Of a DNA stretch of 64,000 bases, positions 1-11,929 are shown piece after piece (positions within the stretch are counted from its first letter, which is position 1; every line of letters begins with the position of its first letter). Source of the stretch: Nelumbo lutea (taxonomy: Eukaryota > Streptophyta > Magnoliopsida > Proteales > Nelumbonaceae); assembly GCA_022828595.1 (NCBI GenBank), contig JAKGHH010000008.1, positions 8,049,728 to 8,113,727 on the forward strand. Direction: 5' to 3'. The notes beneath the pieces are model-generated. The model saw only the letters and a list, made by a program, of their open reading frames with translations, did not search any database and had not been told where the DNA came from. The translations under genes and the position numbers were made by a program.

Positions 1-369
1 ACCTCTGAGAGGGGGGGGTTTCGGCCCAACAGTCAAACCCTAGAAACAAACTTAAAACAGTTCGGCCTCTCCTTCTAGATAGGTCCAACCTATCTCGACT
101 GATTGCAGTCTCTGAAACTAAATAAAAAAAATAAAAATAAAAAACTTATGGATTTCGGTTTACTGCCTTCTAGGGTTACTTGAACCCTAACCTTCGCTGC
201 TTCTTCCTGATTACCAACTCTCTGCAAGCCGTGGCAAGTCCTCAACTGCTGCGAACCTCTCCTGGTAATCTGCAAGATTCAGCTGCCGGATACTTCTTCA
301 TAAGCTTCCAGCCCTAGCTAGTCCTCATGTGGTCGGCTGGACTAGACACACATGAGAAGCCCTAGATAG
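1..369 (-). mobile_element. Internal start of a truncated minus-strand LTR retrotransposon
   Basis: Lies on the internal side of a reversed tRNA-Met type primer binding site at 370-381. It has leader-like sequence and no recognisable domain before the window edge. Confidence 0.4.
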
Positions 370-720
370 GCTCTGATACCAAGTAGAAGATCAAGATTGT
401 AATCAGTCTTGAATCCTAATAGGTTTTAGGTTTAAAACAGAAGAAAAGTGAGAGAAAGAAGAAGGAATAGAAGAGAAACAGGAGAACACAAGGGGTTGAA
501 AGGAGGGACAAATTCTAACAGATCTGCCGCCGCCACTCTCATTATTTATAGGTTATGTTCAGTACATAATGGAAAGGACAGATCTGCCCTTAGTACTTAC
601 ATGATAAATAAAGTAAATAAAAACTGAAATAAATAACAACTGAATTAACAAACTGACCCAAACTGACACTACTATAACTAAAACAAATAACTACACATGC
701 TGTCCTACGAACACAGTGGG
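370..720 (-). mobile_element. Primer binding site and LTR of a minus-strand element
   Basis: Positions 370-381 read GCTCTGATACCA, the reverse complement of TGGTATCAGAGC, which is the usual initiator-tRNA-Met primer site of plant copia elements. The adjacent 340 bases look like an LTR on the minus strand: a CTATAAATAATGAG TATA region near 540-552 and GA-rich sequence. Compare the similar reversed site at 8684-8695. LTR borders are approximate. Confidence 0.5.
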
Positions 721-729
721 GCCCACATC

Positions 730-1743
730 AGTGTTCTCTACAAGAGTGATGGCATGTAAGTATGGGGTGGTGAACTTTGGGTGGGATGCAAGGGAAGTGA
801 GGTCTTCTTATGGGGTAAGTGTGCAGAAGAGTATTATGAGCTTTAATTCTTTGGTGCTTTCTTTTTTACTTTTGGAGGGTGGGGAGTGGGTCTAGAATAA
901 ATTTTTGGGAGGATGATTGGACAGGGATTGGAAAGTTCTGTGAGATCTGTGCAAGGCTGTGTAATCTGAGCAAGAAGGGAGTGCATATCTCTGATTGCTA
1001 TGAAGTTGCTGGCAAAGCTTCAGCCAGTGGAGATTGATCCCTCAGCTTCAGATGTCAAATGGTGGAAAGAATGTAAAGATGAGAAGTTCACGGTCAAATC
1101 TATGTATAATGCTTAGGTAAGGAATCAGGTGGAGACTGGACCAATTAGAGGTGTTTGGGAGAGACCCCCCCCCCCCCTCCCCCTAAAGAGTGGAAGCTTT
1201 TGCTTGGTTGATTTCAAGTGGTTGCATTCTAACACAGGAAATTTTGAAGAAAAGAAGCTATCAGTTTCCACACAGATGTGTTTTTTGTTTTGCTGGAAGA
1301 GGATATTTTGCACCTGTTGGTCCATTGCAATGTAGTGAAAGGAATCTGGTCCTACTTCAAGGTCTTCAAGATGGCTGTAGGCCAAGGGTACTTGGAGGTC
1401 CCAAGGAAAAACTTATTTGGAGCTGTATTCCCTTTGCTGTATGTTGGAAGGTGTGGAGGGACGAGGGAGAGAAACAAAAGGATTTTTGAGGAGGGAAAGC
1501 ATGGAAGAAGTTGGGGCAGCAATTAGTTCTTTGATTGTTGGCTGGGTGCTGGTTCTTCCGGTAACTCCTAACTAATTAGGAGTTACTTTTTATGGTTATG
1601 TATTTTGAAGTTTTTGGACCAGTGAGACTTTTTCTTGCATTTGTAATTGCTTGATGGGATGACTCCTTGTCACCTGTTTAAGCTGTATTCTTCTTTTCAG
1701 TAATAAAATTTTCTTCTTTATTTATCTTTAGAAAAAAAAAAAG
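730..1743 (+). mobile_element. LINE 3' fragment, plus strand (degenerate)
   Basis: With several frame changes the plus strand reads like a plant LINE polyprotein after the RT: KYGVVNFGWDAREVRSSYGV, GEWV..NKFWEDDWTG, KWWKECKDEKFTVKSMYNA, then a zf-RVT-like part ending in EDILHLLVHCNVVKGIW. It ends in a poly(A) run at about 1731-1742 after an AATAAAATT signal. The 5' part is missing and stops are frequent: a dead copy. Confidence 0.7.
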
Positions 1744-2085
1744 ATATACAAAACATGAGAACATGAGTATAATCATTTCTTGATAATCTGCCACCAACAT
1801 AATTGAAAAGTGGCCATTAGTTGTTTGTCCCAATATATATTGATTACCAGCTAAGGATTTTATTACTTTATCACAAGAATACAAAATAAAACATACATGA
1901 TGCCAAACAAAACATACAAAGATTGATAAAAAAAAAATACAAAACATAAGTATAATCATTGCTTGATAATCTGCCACCAACATGGTCAAAAACTGGTCAT
2001 TAGTCATTTGTCCCAATTTTTTTTATTAGCAACTAAGGAATTTACTAATTTATCAAAAGAAATACTATGTACATGATGTCAGACA
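1740..2085. repeat. Imperfect tandem duplication of about 187 bp
   Basis: The block beginning ATACAAAACATGAG (about 1745) and containing TTGATAATCTGCCACCAACA and TTTGTCCCAAT recurs from about 1937 with moderate divergence. It adjoins the 3' tail of the plus-strand LINE and may be the 3' part of the minus-strand LINE remnant at 2090-2340. Confidence 0.7.
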
Positions 2086-2089
2086 TCAA

Positions 2090-2340
2090 ACCCCATAAGC
2101 TAGATTCATCCCCTACTAATCTTGATTTTACATTACATTGAGGCCCAGAAATGTTGTTCTCCATTTACCCCTTGTTTAGCCAAATAATCTGCTAGATGAT
2201 TAGCTACCCTTTGTACCTATTGAAAGGGTGCTTCCAACTCTAATGTTAGCCTATGTTGCATGGCCCCTCTAAATGGATGAAGTGCCCATAGACGTGCATC
2301 AAACTCCAACACTCCATGGATTTTTGGAAGACACTTCTAT
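2090..2340 (-). mobile_element. LINE RNase H fragment, minus strand
   Basis: The minus strand at about 2145-2330 reads FDARLWALHPFRGAMQHR and then QRVANHLADYLAKQGVNGEQ, the C-terminal RNase H pattern of plant LINEs. It has stops and no RT. A short remnant. Confidence 0.6.
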
Positions 2341-3040
2341 GTGATATTTTTCTTTTTCCTCCTTGCTTATTTAACATAAACGAATAGATAATGTATACAA
2401 AGTATGCCATTTTTCCTCTAAAATGTCATTAAGTAATAAAGATAATCATCTAGGCCTTTTTCTATAGGTTTATAATGTCATGATTCAATATTATACTTTA
2501 ATATAGACGTGTCTGCAAGTCCTTGTTTCTTCATCTTGCTGATTCAGACTCCTGTGCATGCATCAGTTTCTGATTCTTGTGCCTTTGGATATTGACATGT
2601 TTTCACAAATAGCAAGAATCATTCTACAAAAATGGAAAAAGAAATAGAGTGAATACTCACTTTTCTGGAGACCTTTCCTACCCATCTTCCACCTCATTTA
2701 GTTGTTCATGCTGCATAGAAGATCCAACTTCATTTTTTAAATACCTTCTTCCCTTAGTTTTACCCAGCCTATGCCTTGGCACCAATCGACCACAGCAATG
2801 ACAGCTCCATGAATCCGAACACTTACTGAAAAAAAATAACAAAATAATGAAAAGTCAAGTTTAAATACTTGATTGAGAGGTTATGCATCAGCTATGCAAT
2901 ATGAGAGGTCATGCATTGTTAAATGGCTATACTTTCCTGATTGCATTTACTTGAGATCTTATATTTTGTAGCACTGATTCCTTGGATCTGTAACAATTCA
3001 GAATGAGGAAATTTCAAATTGTGGAGGTAGGTCCCTTATA
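2341..3040. other. Intergenic, no gene recognised
   Basis: AT-rich sequence without coding resemblance. No clear terminal repeats. Confidence 0.5.
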
Positions 3041-3041
3041 T

Positions 3042-4610
3042 AGTTTTTTTTTTTTTTGAAAATGTAAAGTAATTTTATTAAAGATAAAAGGTGAATAACA
3101 TACAACCCCAGGGAAGGCACGAGAGGCTGCCTTCACCACAGGGCAAGACAACATCAACCATTCCACAACTGAAAAGAGTACAAGATTCTCATAGAAGACA
3201 ACTGTGAAATATCCTTTGTAGCCCAGGCCCATGAGCCAATCCTGCAGCTAACCACACTAAAGAGCCCTTCTTCTGATCTGACTCTGTTCTTAAAAATTCT
3301 GTTGTTTCTTTCAGACCAGAGTCCAAAGGATAGCTGCTGGTACCAAACTCCAAAGGATCTTCCCTGTTCATCCCCTTGATCTGCTAAAACGAAAGCAGCA
3401 CCAGCAAGGAACTAGGGACAACCTAGCAGATCTTGGCTTCTCTGATGAAGCTCAGCCACATTCCCAGGGCACTGGGCAGTGAATAAATAGATGGTCCGCC
3501 TGCTCCACCACGTGATTACATAGAACACACTCCTGATTAGTTATCTGCATACAGCATGCCCCTCTTAATAAGGCTGTCAACTGTAAGACACTTCTTTAAA
3601 GCAGCTAACCACATTAGAAACCCAACCTTTGATGGAGCAGCTGTCTTCCAGATGGGTTTATGAGGGAAGTTAGCCTGAAAGGAGGCCTTAGTTTTCTTGC
3701 TAAGGACCTGATAGAGAAGTTTCCATTTCCATCCCACTTCCACACCCACTTATCTTGCTGTCCTTCTCCGACAACCTGTTCACTTAAAAACTGAAGCAAC
3801 TTCACCACACTAACCACCTCCCAATCATGCAAAAAGTCATCTAAAACTTGTAGACCACACCACATTACTGCCTTGCCTGTAAGATTCAGTCACCAGAGCG
3901 TCTTTATTCTCTGCCAACTTAAAAGGCTGAGGGAACAAAGACATAAGAGGCCTCTGAGAGCACAAGCCATCCTGCCAAAAGCTCAACCTGCTCCCATCCC
4001 CAAGCTTAAAAGACACCCTTCGCAAGAACACATTTGAATGTTTGAACGTTGAATTTTTTAAATGCCTTTCCAAACAGTGGCCCATAGGTTGGAAGAGGGC
4101 TGTTTGATACCCAACCACTTTTTGCCACTCCATACTTTTCAGAAACTAACTTCCTTCACCATCCTTCTCTTTCCTTGCCAAATCTCCATAGCCACTTTCC
4201 TAGGAGTGCCATATTAAACAACTCGGTTCTCTTTATGCCAAGACATTCTAATAACAGATGGCAGATTTGTGCCCAGCTTACAGCATGAATTTTGTTTTCT
4301 TCCTGCCAATTCCTCCACAAAAAATCCCTTCCAAGCTTTTCAATTCTCCTTGCCACCTTGGAAAATAAGGATAGAAAATATGTAGGGAGACTGGCCAAAG
4401 TACTCTTTACCACCTTCCAAAAGGTACTTGGCTTTCCAAGAAGCAAGTCTTTCTCCAGCCTTTCAAGAACCAAATTCCATATGGAAGAGGCACAATATCT
4501 AGCTCCAAGAGGCATCCCGGGATATTTCATCGGAAGGTACCCCACCTTACAAGCAAAAACATCTGTCATGATTTCAATCTCTCACTTCTATTGGAACAGT
4601 TGAGAACTTG
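3042..4610 (-). mobile_element. LINE 3' half, minus strand (RT thumb to zf-RVT)
   Basis: On the minus strand the copy begins within the RT C-terminus (YPGMPLGARYCASSIWN, KSTLASLPTYFLSLFSKVA, RRIEKLGRDFLW; about 4569-4156), continues through KLGDGSRLSFWQDGLCSQRP (about 3990) and a zf-RVT-like part (WKTAAPSKVGFLMWLAALKK, about 3640-3580), and ends in a poly(A) tail seen as T's at 3042-3055. Frame changes separate the pieces. It lacks the endonuclease and RT core, as expected for a 5'-truncated insertion. Confidence 0.8.
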
Positions 4611-4615
4611 CCCCT

Positions 4616-5428
4616 GTTTTCATTTGTTGGATATTTTGAGTTTTCTATTTGTTTCTATTACAGTCATCATTGGCATGTCTCAGATATTAAAAACATCCTG
4701 GATTGGTTGAAAAGAGAACAAGATATGTGTAGTGTTTTTTTTTTTCTCTTTGGAATATTGTTGTATTTCTTTCTCGTTGAGTTTATAATCCATTTGCCAT
4801 GGTTGATTATTTATTATTTTCAGTAGCTTCTAATTTATGATCTTTTAGCACATGCATATATTCATTACTGCCCTACAATTTTCTGTTTGTTTGGTTTTGC
4901 GTTTCTGATTTTATTCTTAAATTTTGTGAGACCAAAGAAGTTTGGGAACTTAGCATGATGGCAGGTATTCAGGTATCCACAAGTCCCAATGTGTCAACCT
5001 CTAGTGTGTGAGCATTGGAACTAAGCATGTGACTGAGCTTGTGGGTTTTTCTTCGTCTTTGTTGAATTTAAGATCATTTTGTTATTATAAGCAGAGGTCA
5101 GGTTCTGCCAATTATTTCGTAGTTCAATTGAGGACTATAACAGGTAAAACCACCCCCCTGACGGATGAATCAGCAAAAATACTCCCAGCAGGAAATATTT
5201 CGAATACCATTAATCAATTATTTTTCTGGTACCAATGTCAAGCTAGTGGAAAGATCATAATAATAACCAATACAATGGATCTGCGACTTTTTTTTAGCCT
5301 GTCCCCCCAACTCTCTTTATTAAATTTAGTAATTTATAACTTTCTCAACTATTCCCTATTGATGAATATCGTATTATTAATTTAGCTGGTGACTGGTTTA
5401 GCTCACGAGAAAAGGCGACATGGTTATA
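4616..5428. other. Intergenic, no gene recognised
   Basis: T-rich sequence. An open stretch at 5008-5385 has no family resemblance I can name. Confidence 0.5.
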
Positions 5429-5430
5429 CT

Positions 5431-5986
5431 ATGGCTGTTCACAGGTCAGGTTGGGTCGGTTTATTAGTGTTTTTTCAACTAATTCAACCTGGTTGGGTTA
5501 CCTATAGATTAAATCGAAATCGACCCTCTACTAAGTAAAATTGACTTGGTTGGTTTGGGTTTCAACCAACTCCAAGCTTACACAATGCATAGGAAGTCAA
5601 AGTGTTAATATTATATATAATATTTCAGAATATATTTTCTTAAAATATATAAACCAAAACATATATACAAATATATCGGAATATATATTTTCTAATTTCT
5701 GGAAATATATATTTCGAAAATATATATCTGATATATTTCAGAAAATATATTTTTTTAGATATTATTTTAAACTAAAATATCTATATTTAACAGACTTTTT
5801 TGGAATATATATTTTTTTAAATAACTCAGTTCGGTTCAGTTTTGGTTTTCATCTAAACTGAATTATTGGTTTACTCATCTTTGCAACCCGAAACCAACCA
5901 ATAGTGAAGAAAAACAGGCTGACTTGGGTTGGATTGGGCCGGGTTGGTCGGTTTGGTCATTTTATATTTATTTATGAACAACCCTA
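5431..5986. mobile_element. hAT-type MITE with AT-rich core
   Basis: The left end ATGGCTGTTCA pairs with the right end, whose reverse complement is TAGGGTTGTTCA. Flanking 8-mers both begin GTTATA (5423 and 5987). The subterminal parts are rich in GGTT/AACC motifs typical of plant hAT MITEs. The core (about 5600-5825) consists of variants of AAAATATATATTTC and is itself repetitive. No coding capacity. Confidence 0.6.
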
Positions 5987-5994
5987 GTTATAGG

Positions 5995-6735
5995 TTGTGT
6001 TTAGTTTTGGGGCATTTATTGAAAAATTGTGGTACATTAGTGCCACATAAGCGATGGTGTTTATTGCATATGAACAAAATGAAACAATTGTTTGGTTTCA
6101 CCATTTATCAAATAAATTGTCGAAAATTGAAATGCTTTGATTTTTGTGCATAGGGCATTTGGGAAAATGTCAAATTCTTGTTTCCCCCAACGTTCTAGTG
6201 TTTTTAGAAACTAAATGCTGATTTGGCACACTTTAATGGGTATTAATCTGAGATTGAGTGAAAAATGTTTAAAATGAAGCCCAATCAAACAATAAAAACA
6301 GGAAACGTTTAAAGTGAAAAATTATAAATAAACAAAGTGAAAAAGTACAAATAAATGGCTTATCCATAAACACCCACAGAACCAAACACATACATATAAT
6401 CATATCAATATATTTTTCAAAAATGACTATTTTTTTAAGGGAAAATTGCAGATTAGTATTCTGTAAATTGACATGTTTTGAAAGTTTAGGTACTATATTG
6501 ACATGTTTTAAAATTCGAGAACCAAAGTGAGATTAAGCCCAACATTACAAGAAATATTTTTTTCATGGTTCGTTTCTATTAATGGTGGTATATTAGCATT
6601 GATTATGTGATTCATGTCTAAATGTAAGAAACATTTTGGCTTCAATGATACTGGTGTGTGAGATACCCCATATAATTTATATGTAATTTCTACACTAGGG
6701 AACAATGGTTTCTAGTTGAAAAAGCTATAAATGTT
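5995..6735. other. Intergenic, no gene recognised
   Basis: AT-rich with no coding resemblance or clear repeat ends. Confidence 0.45.
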
Positions 6736-6737
6736 GC

Positions 6738-6880
6738 CAACTCGCTCAAGGTGCAACTGGCTGGTTGGTAAGGCCTCCTACTGGTTGTAAAAGAGACTTA
6801 GAATCGAATCTTACTTGCACCAAGGTTGGGGGATGAGCTGCCCCCATTGTGTAGCTCCACAACCCAAGTTGCGCTCTTAG
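6738..6880 (+). mobile_element. SINE-like unit with pol III boxes
   Basis: An A-box-like stretch (AACTGGCTGGTTGGTAAGG at 6755-6773) is followed about 28 bases later by a B-box-like GAATCGAATC (6801-6810). Order and spacing fit a tRNA-derived plant SINE head. No poly(A) or target duplication was fixed. Confidence 0.45.
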
Positions 6881-6964
6881 CACTAAATGCTTTCCAAGGT
6901 TTAACAAGGTTTTGTTTGCTTTACAAATACAAATTTTGCACCATATTCAGTTTTACATCCATTT

Positions 6965-7560
6965 GTTTATAATTATGTTCTGTTGTACAAATGAGGATGA
7001 AGTTTTTCAAATTTGTCTATGCTTAGGTTTCTTATAGTGGTCACAAAAAAGTTCTTATCCTCCTTATTTGCACCACTACCACCCTTATCTCCATTGGGTT
7101 TTGGTTTAGTAGTACCAACCATAAGTGAAGCTTCAATCATCTTTCCTTTCAACATGACATTTCTTCTACTTTCCTCCCTAAAACAAAAACATATGCCTGT
7201 AAAAGGACCACTATCATGAGATAAAATGTGCTACTTAGCATTATCATACTTTGGATTTAAACCTGTCAAGAATTCGAATACTTTGTTTCTTTCAGCTAAT
7301 TTCTAATATGTCGGTGCATCTTTAGTGCTTTTCCATTCCATTGTCTCCAAATAATCTATTTCTTACCATAAGTTATTCAAATAGGAGGAATACACTGAAA
7401 AAGGTTTGTTTCATTATTTGGTATTAATTATCAAATTCCTTAACTTACAGGCTCTAACTATATTTTCATTTTGAGAATAAATCTACACAGTTTTTAATAT
7501 TTGCCCACTAAAAAAAAAATTCATGCTAATATGGGGAAGCATAGAATTACATAACCATAC
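6965..7560 (-). pseudogene. Copia gag remnant, minus strand
   Basis: The minus strand reads with breaks YLNNLW.EIDYLETMEWKS, then LAERNKVFEFLTGLNPKYDN and SGPFTGICF.FREESRRN followed by EASLMVGTTKPKPN. This is the order of a plant copia gag (UBN2-type). It belongs with the reversed primer site and LTR at 8684-9000. Stops and frame changes show it is dead; a hAT MITE (7858-8172) lies between gag and LTR. Confidence 0.6.
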
Positions 7561-7857
7561 CATGATCATGTAATTTTTAATATTGTGCCCATTCTAGGTA
7601 ACTATTACCATCCAATCTAACTTTAGTAATGAAACTCACATTCTATAGTTATCAGTACCATCTAAATTCGTCTTGGGTCAATTGTTGATTTCTGATCAGT
7701 CGCACTAAACCATATATTTCTTCAAATAGTAAAAAACATTTAAAAAAGTGTACAAAGTCTCCTATATCATACCAATTTGGTCCTGAGCTCCGAAGACTAC
7801 AATCCAAAAACCCTATCAAGAACTTGGGAATCCTAATAAAGCAAAAGGACTATTCAA

Positions 7858-8172
7858 TAGGGGTGCTCATAAAAAAATAGAAAAATGCAATTAATTGAAC
7901 CGATTTGTTCGGGATTTCTGAAAAATTGAAGGACAGGTTTGGTTTTCAATTAACTTGGAAAGAAACTGGCAGTTAACCAAATGACCGGTACACATACATA
8001 TATATAATGTTATAAATATATTTATAAAAAAAAAAAAACAATTGAAACCAGTCAATCGATTAACTAGTAGTATTGGTTTGGTTTTGGTATGGGGAAATGC
8101 AAAAACCGATAGGACTGGTTTGGTTTCAGAATAATGCTCTTAGTTCGGTTAACCAAACTGTAAGCAACCCTA
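7858..8172. mobile_element. hAT-type MITE
   Basis: Left terminus TAGGGGTGCTCA, right terminus whose reverse complement is TAGGGTTGCTTA. Flanking 8-mers CTATTCAA and CTCTCCAA agree at 6 of 8 positions, consistent with an aged hAT target duplication. The subterminal regions contain AACCGATTTG/CGGTTAACC-type repeats. Non-coding. Confidence 0.65.
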
Positions 8173-8337
8173 CTCTCCAAAAAACCTACACAACCTAATT
8201 AATCTATTCTAGGTAGTGAAAAACAATATCTAAAAACAAAAAACTCACATGGAGTCTAAAAAACAATGTTCAATCCAAATTGGGTTCCTCCAAGTTTAAT
8301 AGAAAACTGAAAAAAGAGCTATCGATTACACAAGATT

Positions 8338-8481
8338 CACTAGAAACTCCTTCTGATTCAATTACCCACTCTAACAACCTCATAGAAGCTAGAAAAAAAA
8401 AAAAAAGGATCAATACTAGAAACTCCTTCTGATTCAATTACCCACTCTAACAACCTCATAGAAGCTAGAAAAAAAAAAAAA
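8338..8481. repeat. Tandem duplication of about 76 bp
   Basis: The block starting ACTAGAAACTCCTTCTGATT and ending in a poly(A) run after GAAGCTAGA occurs twice back to back (about 8338 and 8414) with almost no change. The differing poly(A) lengths mark the copy ends. It falls within the broken minus-strand copia remnant. Confidence 0.85.
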
Positions 8482-8683
8482 GATCAATCCACTTCCGAGG
8501 AGCAATTGAAAAAACCCCAATCTAGTAGGACTATCCTTCTCCAAACCCTCATTTTTTTAAAGCATCCTTCGTGGGCACAAAATCAACTAAAAAATTCTAA
8601 GGATTGGGCTATAAACAACCAGCCAGTTAGCCTCCTTGGGTCTCTAAGGTTACATGGGGAACCCTTGTCAAGATCCTAACTTT

Positions 8684-9000
8684 GCTCTAATACCAAGTAG
8701 ATATTCAAGAAACTAAATATCTTATTGTAAAAAACAGAAAAAAATAATGAACTATGAGGAAGGAGAAAGTGAAGAGAAGAAGTGAGAGAGTAATGAGGAG
8801 AGAGGCAAAAAAGTAAAATATCTGCCCCTCCCTTTGTATTTATTTCTAATTGAAAGTACAATGACTAATCATCCCTTAATAGGGCAACTGCAACTAAAAG
8901 AAAAGGACCACAACTTGAAGGAAAATAACAGGTGGGCTTAGGCCTAATATCTAAACTGAAACAAACAAATAAAATACAATAAAAAAGAGATGACCCATAA
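8684..9000 (-). mobile_element. Reversed primer site and LTR of a broken copia element
   Basis: Positions 8684-8695 read GCTCTAATACCA, one base off the reverse complement of the initiator-tRNA-Met primer site. The shared ATACCAAGTAG junction with 370-390 suggests the same LTR family. The LTR would extend to about 9000, where a Mutator-like element begins. Confidence 0.5.
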
Positions 9001-9001
9001 T

Positions 9002-11352
9002 GGCAAATTTCTTAAATTACTATTATTATTGTTTAGCTAATTAACTAACTCTACCCTTATTGTTTATATATTATCTTAAAGTACCCCAAATTTTTTGATA
9101 ATTAACATCACCATTAAATAGTAATGGAAAAAATAAAATGTCAAATTAACCCTTTATTGTTCTTCAGATTTTCAAAATAAAACCCATTTGACACAATATT
9201 GGGTTGCAATCAGCCCTTTGAGCTACTCTCCTCCAAATTAGCCGCCCTCCTCCTCCACCGCTTGAACGAAATACAAACCCAGAAGGCAAGACACAAGGAA
9301 AGCAGCAAATCTAGCACCAGTTAAGGCGAAAACAAGAGTCAATTGCTTCTTGCTATCAGCCCAAATATGCAGGCAGCACATGTGCTCTCGGATCTGTACT
9401 CGTTTACAAAGGCAACAAAATAGAGAACTGTGGAATAAAAGCAAACTAATCTGGCTTGAACATTGAACCCAGAACCCAGCAACGACATAGGTAGTGCCGA
9501 TACTGAGGTTCATCTAACACTCTCACCCATCTCTCAAACTCCTAATTACCTCTCTCATTAGGCTCTTAAATAGGAAACAAGATGCCAGCTGGTCTTGAAG
9601 AAAAATCAGTAAAATAACCCAGACATCTTGAAGACACAAAAATACATGCAAGAACTTAATGCAAAACAAATTGGTTCAGGATAATTGAAGAGCATTAATT
9701 TGGTGATCTAATTCACCATCAATTCATGCATAGTAACGGAGATTAAGTCTGAACTCTTGTTCCAAAAAAAAAAAAATTTGAAGGACAACAAACAAATTTC
9801 AGCATCACCCAACAATGATGCTGATATGGAATTGTAGACATGAAATGAGGTAGAGAACCTACCTCTAATGTAGCCCTTAGGACACTGGTTTTGCTTAGGA
9901 GAGATTTGAACCAACTGGGAAAACAAAATATAGATTAATTGGCTAAGGATGAAGTGATATTATGTGAATGCCTTTAGCAAAAGGCGATGTGCTTGGAAGA
10001 TGATGGATTGGATCCCTTGTGTCAACGTGGTTCTCCCAAGTGTCTTTCTCTAGGTATATTGCAGAGATGAGACAACGACATGAGTCAAAATTCAAGTCAG
10101 TTGGTCTTGGAAATGGTGTGGAGGTTCCCAAACAGCAGTTTTGGTTGATGGAGTGTAGTGAACTAATAGTCCAATTCATATTTCTTCCTTTACTCAATCA
10201 TCCAAATGGAGAAGCCAGTAGTGGGACTAGCTAATAAATAGGCAGCGATGCTATAGCTATGAGGGTGATTTGAGGGTGCATGGAGAATAGGGTGTAGTCA
10301 TGGAGGGGGAGATCTGCTCTCTCTCTCTCCCAATTCAAGGTCGGTGAAATTACCGCCATTAAACAATAATTCTCAGCAAAGAATTTGGTATGTAAATTTG
10401 AAATGGAGAAAATTTAGGATTTTTAGGGGTGGGTATTCTCTTTCATTAGGAATGCTAAAATCCAAAAAAAAATAAAAAAATCACATTTTGGCTCTTTTTA
10501 ATTTCGTTGCTTCTTTCTTTGAGAGTGGAGATGGAGACACTCTCTACTATCCAGTCTCTACCTCTCAACACAGAGGAGGCTGGAGGTTTATCCCGTTTAC
10601 GAGTGTGTGAGAGAGCGAGAAAGATCGAAACTCAACAGTTTCGTTGATCCCTCCAATTCCGCCGACTCTTCCTACTACTTCATGGCCTTTAGAGAAAAAC
10701 CTAGCTCTGATACATAACTGTACAAAGGACAATGAACACCGTAAAGGTGAAGATAGTGGAGGAACATGTGTCGGTGATTTTTACCCGGTAAAGGGACAGA
10801 GGGAAATATTGGGTTAAAAAATTATAAATCACGTAGTGTCACATGTGTACAGATTTTGACAAAACAATAACAGATGCTAACGATAGAGGTAGAGTTAGCC
10901 AATTGTCAGAAAACTTAGGCCGTATTTGGATGCGGTGTAAATTAAGAATCGATGTAAAATTCACATGAGTTCATTTTTGTACGTGTTTAGTAAAGGAGTG
11001 TAATTTTTATCGACATAAAACTACACTCTAGTTCAGTTTTGCATGCATTTGGATGGAGTGTAATTTTACGTCGATGATAGATGTAAAACTTCATCACCTT
11101 TAAAAATTTATATCGACAATAGATGTAAAACCCCATCACCTTTAAAGATTTACATCAATAATCGATGTAAAAACTATATCAATTTTATCGATGCAAAACT
11201 TAAACATCTTTTTACATCAATTTCAAAATGCAACGGTCATATATACTTACGGTTCAGTGACACTGATGACGTTTTACGCCTCTTTCAAACATAGTCTTAA
11301 GGGTAGAATTAGTCAATTAGTTAAACCATAAGTACAATTTAAGAAGTTTGCC
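9002..11352. mobile_element. Mutator-like element (non-autonomous), interrupted by a MITE
   Basis: The left end GGCAAATTTCTTAAATTACT continues with TTAGCTAATTAACTAACTCT and ACCC. The right end (11297-11352) reversed gives GGCAAACTTCTTAAATTGTA and then AACTAATTGACTAATTCTAC. These match the terminal repeats of the element at 14521-16175. A Harbinger-type MITE (10918-11296) sits in the right terminal repeat. The right flank runs into a trinucleotide array, so the 9-bp target duplication cannot be read cleanly. The interior has short ORFs (for example 9513-9238 minus, CCLHIWADSKKQLTLVFAL) without a recognised transposase; captured host DNA is possible. Confidence 0.65.
10918..11296. mobile_element. 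PIF/Harbinger-type MITE with TTA target duplication
   Basis: TTA flanks both sides (10915-10917 and 11297-11299). Left terminus GGCCGTATTTGGATGCGGTG, right terminus reversed GACTATGTTTGAAAGAGGCG. The interior repeats a TCGATGTAAAACTT-like motif. A related copy lies at 63024-63545. Non-coding. Confidence 0.7.
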
Positions 11353-11353
11353 C

Positions 11354-11432
<79 letters not shown>
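11354..11432. repeat. Palindromic (TAA)n(TTA)n microsatellite
   Basis: About eleven TAA units switch at 11387-11388 to about fifteen TTA units, so the tract is self-complementary and can fold back. It begins exactly at the right end of the Mutator-like element. Confidence 0.9.
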
Positions 11433-11484
11433 GTACAAATTTTCCAGTACAATTATAAATGCATGAATTCATAGATTGGAACTT

Positions 11485-11795
11485 TTAATTGACCAAAATA
11501 CCCCCATTTATGAATTTGGTCCCTCTCCAACTATGAAGGCCAAAGTGTAATTTGAGCCACTATTTGTCACCTAGTTCAATTCCCTCTCATTATGTCTTAT
11601 AGTAAGGTATTTGCTCCCATTATCTTCAATTGAATCTTATTCTTGACTGAAGTGCCCCTATTTTTTAATTTGGTCCATCTCTAATTATGAGAGAAAAAAT
11701 TGTAATTTGAACTACTACTTTTCACCTCATTCAATTCCCTCTCATTAAATATTATGTTTAAAGTACTAACTCCCATGTTCTCTTGTTAATCTTAT
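11485..11795. repeat. Two tandem copies of a 154-bp unit, inverted copy at 13680-13850
   Basis: Units start at 11489 and 11643 (TTGACC/TTGACT, CCCCTATTTT and AATTTGGTCC elements). The reverse complement of 13680-13846 carries the same order: TTGACTAAATTACCC, AAGTTGGTCCCTCTCC, AATTCCCTC. The pair looks like the terminal repeats of an element enclosing the tandem array between them. TSD not found. Confidence 0.6.
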
Positions 11796-11929
11796 ATCTA
11801 AGCTATTTTTACCTCACAAATAAGTTCTATCAATTAGATCTATATCCAATACTTTTATCAATATAAAACCCATACTTTTCTAAACTAGCCAAAAAAAATG
11901 AAATTGTTCTTCCATCCTAGTAATAGGTA

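Noticed and set aside
10685..10700. A third reversed primer binding site (GCTCTGATACAT)
   Set aside because: Only part of the motif matches and no LTR follows; it lies within the Mutator-like element.
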